NCBI GenBank assembly: GCA_026710225.1
Contig: JAPORI010000256.1
Coordinates: 1-5,617, forward strand
DNA: 5,617 nt
Reading direction: 5' to 3'
Source: Betaproteobacteria bacterium
GTDB taxonomy: Bacteria; Pseudomonadota; Gammaproteobacteria; Tethybacterales; Tethybacteraceae
The position numbers were made by a program, and so were the translations under genes. Below the pieces are notes generated by a model. That model searched no databases. It had not been told where the DNA came from and saw only the letters and a program-made list of their open reading frames with translations. Of this stretch, positions 5,276-5,617 are shown piece by piece. The number at the start of each line of letters is the position of its first letter. The first letter of the stretch is position 1.

Positions 5276-5617
5276 CTAGGGGCTGGGGCGTATCTGGGCG
5301 GCGGCGAAGTCAAAACTGCCGTCTCGATCAGCGGCGCTGAATTCTGCCAGTGCCGTTGCCGCCGCCTCCCGGCTGGCAAAAGGTCCCAGCCATACCCGGT
5401 AGAGAGGCTCACCTTCCCGCTCGGTCGCTTCGGTGTGTGCGTCAATGCCCAGCAGTTGGGAAAGATCGGCGGCGAAGTCTTCGGCTTTCTGCTGATCCGA
5501 AAGCGCAACCATCTGAATCCGGAATTCGCCCGGCTCGGATTCCGATTCCGGCTGAGTTTCAGATATTGTCTCTGCCGCGGTCTCGATCCGGGGTGCGACA
5601 CTCGGTTTGGCCGGAGC
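5276..5617 (-). CDS. SPOR-domain protein, DedD-like (partial, 5' end outside window)
   Basis: The frame is open to the window edge and gives the last 113 residues of a longer protein. The visible part begins with a flexible linker rich in Pro, Ala, Glu and Ser (about 1-29). A single C-terminal SPOR domain follows (about 31-110), with FRIQMVAL as its first strand and YRVWLGPF near the middle. SPOR domains bind denuded peptidoglycan glycans at the division septum, so the whole protein is probably a DedD-type inner-membrane protein with an N-terminal membrane anchor, not seen here. An internal ATG at 5512 lies inside the first SPOR strand, so it is not a plausible start. The position directly ahead of cvpA and purF matches dedD-cvpA-purF in other gammaproteobacteria. 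I leave the symbol empty because the N-terminal half that would confirm DedD is missing. Confidence 0.88.
   Translation of the reverse strand, partial: APAKPSVAPRIETAAETISETQPESESEPGEFRIQMVALSDQQKAEDFAADLSQLLGIDAHTEATEREGEPLYRVWLGPFASREAAATALAEFSAADRDGSFDFAAAQIRPSP

Noticed and set aside
5260..5601. Alternative open frame overlapping the SPOR gene on the same strand
   Set aside because: Its product is Arg/Pro/Ser-rich without a domain, while the neighbouring frame gives a clear SPOR domain open to the window edge.
1..5617. CRISPR array, insertion sequence, tRNA, riboswitch or prophage signal
   Set aside because: No spaced direct repeats outside the ankyrin coding units, no inverted-repeat-bounded transposase, no cloverleaf-like segment, and no intergenic space longer than 19 bp to hold a leader.

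Overview
This 5.6-kb window looks like part of a chromosome from a non-enteric gammaproteobacterium. The order SPOR protein, cvpA, purF, metZ matches, as I recall it, the arrangement in Pseudomonas and relatives. PurF is the short type without a propeptide, and the sulfhydrylase carries the MetZ signature residues. By eye the DNA is moderately GC-rich (high 50s percent) and evenly so, except that cvpA, mainly its 3' half, reads somewhat more AT-rich. I cannot name the genus.

Every supported gene is on the minus strand, so transcription runs from the high-coordinate end to the low end. In that order they are: the 3' part of a DedD-like SPOR-domain protein (5617-5276); cvpA, an inner-membrane protein with an unusually long charged tail (5272-4334); purF, amidophosphoribosyltransferase (4314-2833); metZ, O-succinylhomoserine sulfhydrylase (2829-1627); mltB, a GH103 lytic transglycosylase (1617-628); and a small exported ankyrin-repeat protein (631-11). 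A further gene probably starts at 11 and runs out of the window. The gaps are 3, 19, 3 and 9 bp, followed by a 4-bp overlap and a probable 1-bp overlap. The window therefore reads as the middle of one operon. It contains no visible promoter or intrinsic terminator, no RNA gene and no mobile element, and no gene-free stretch longer than 19 bp.

Functionally the operon mixes two themes. PurF (first step of purine synthesis) and MetZ (sulfur assimilation into homocysteine) are cytoplasmic biosynthetic enzymes. The SPOR protein, CvpA, MltB and the ankyrin protein belong to the envelope: septal glycan binding, inner membrane, peptidoglycan cleavage and a periplasm-facing binding scaffold. The most interesting points are the translational coupling of MltB to an exported ankyrin protein, the roughly 180-residue C-terminal extension of CvpA, and a perfect 9-bp hairpin at the end of purF just ahead of metZ. 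None of this amounts to a proven new system. The MltB-ankyrin pair is the best candidate for an undescribed functional partnership.
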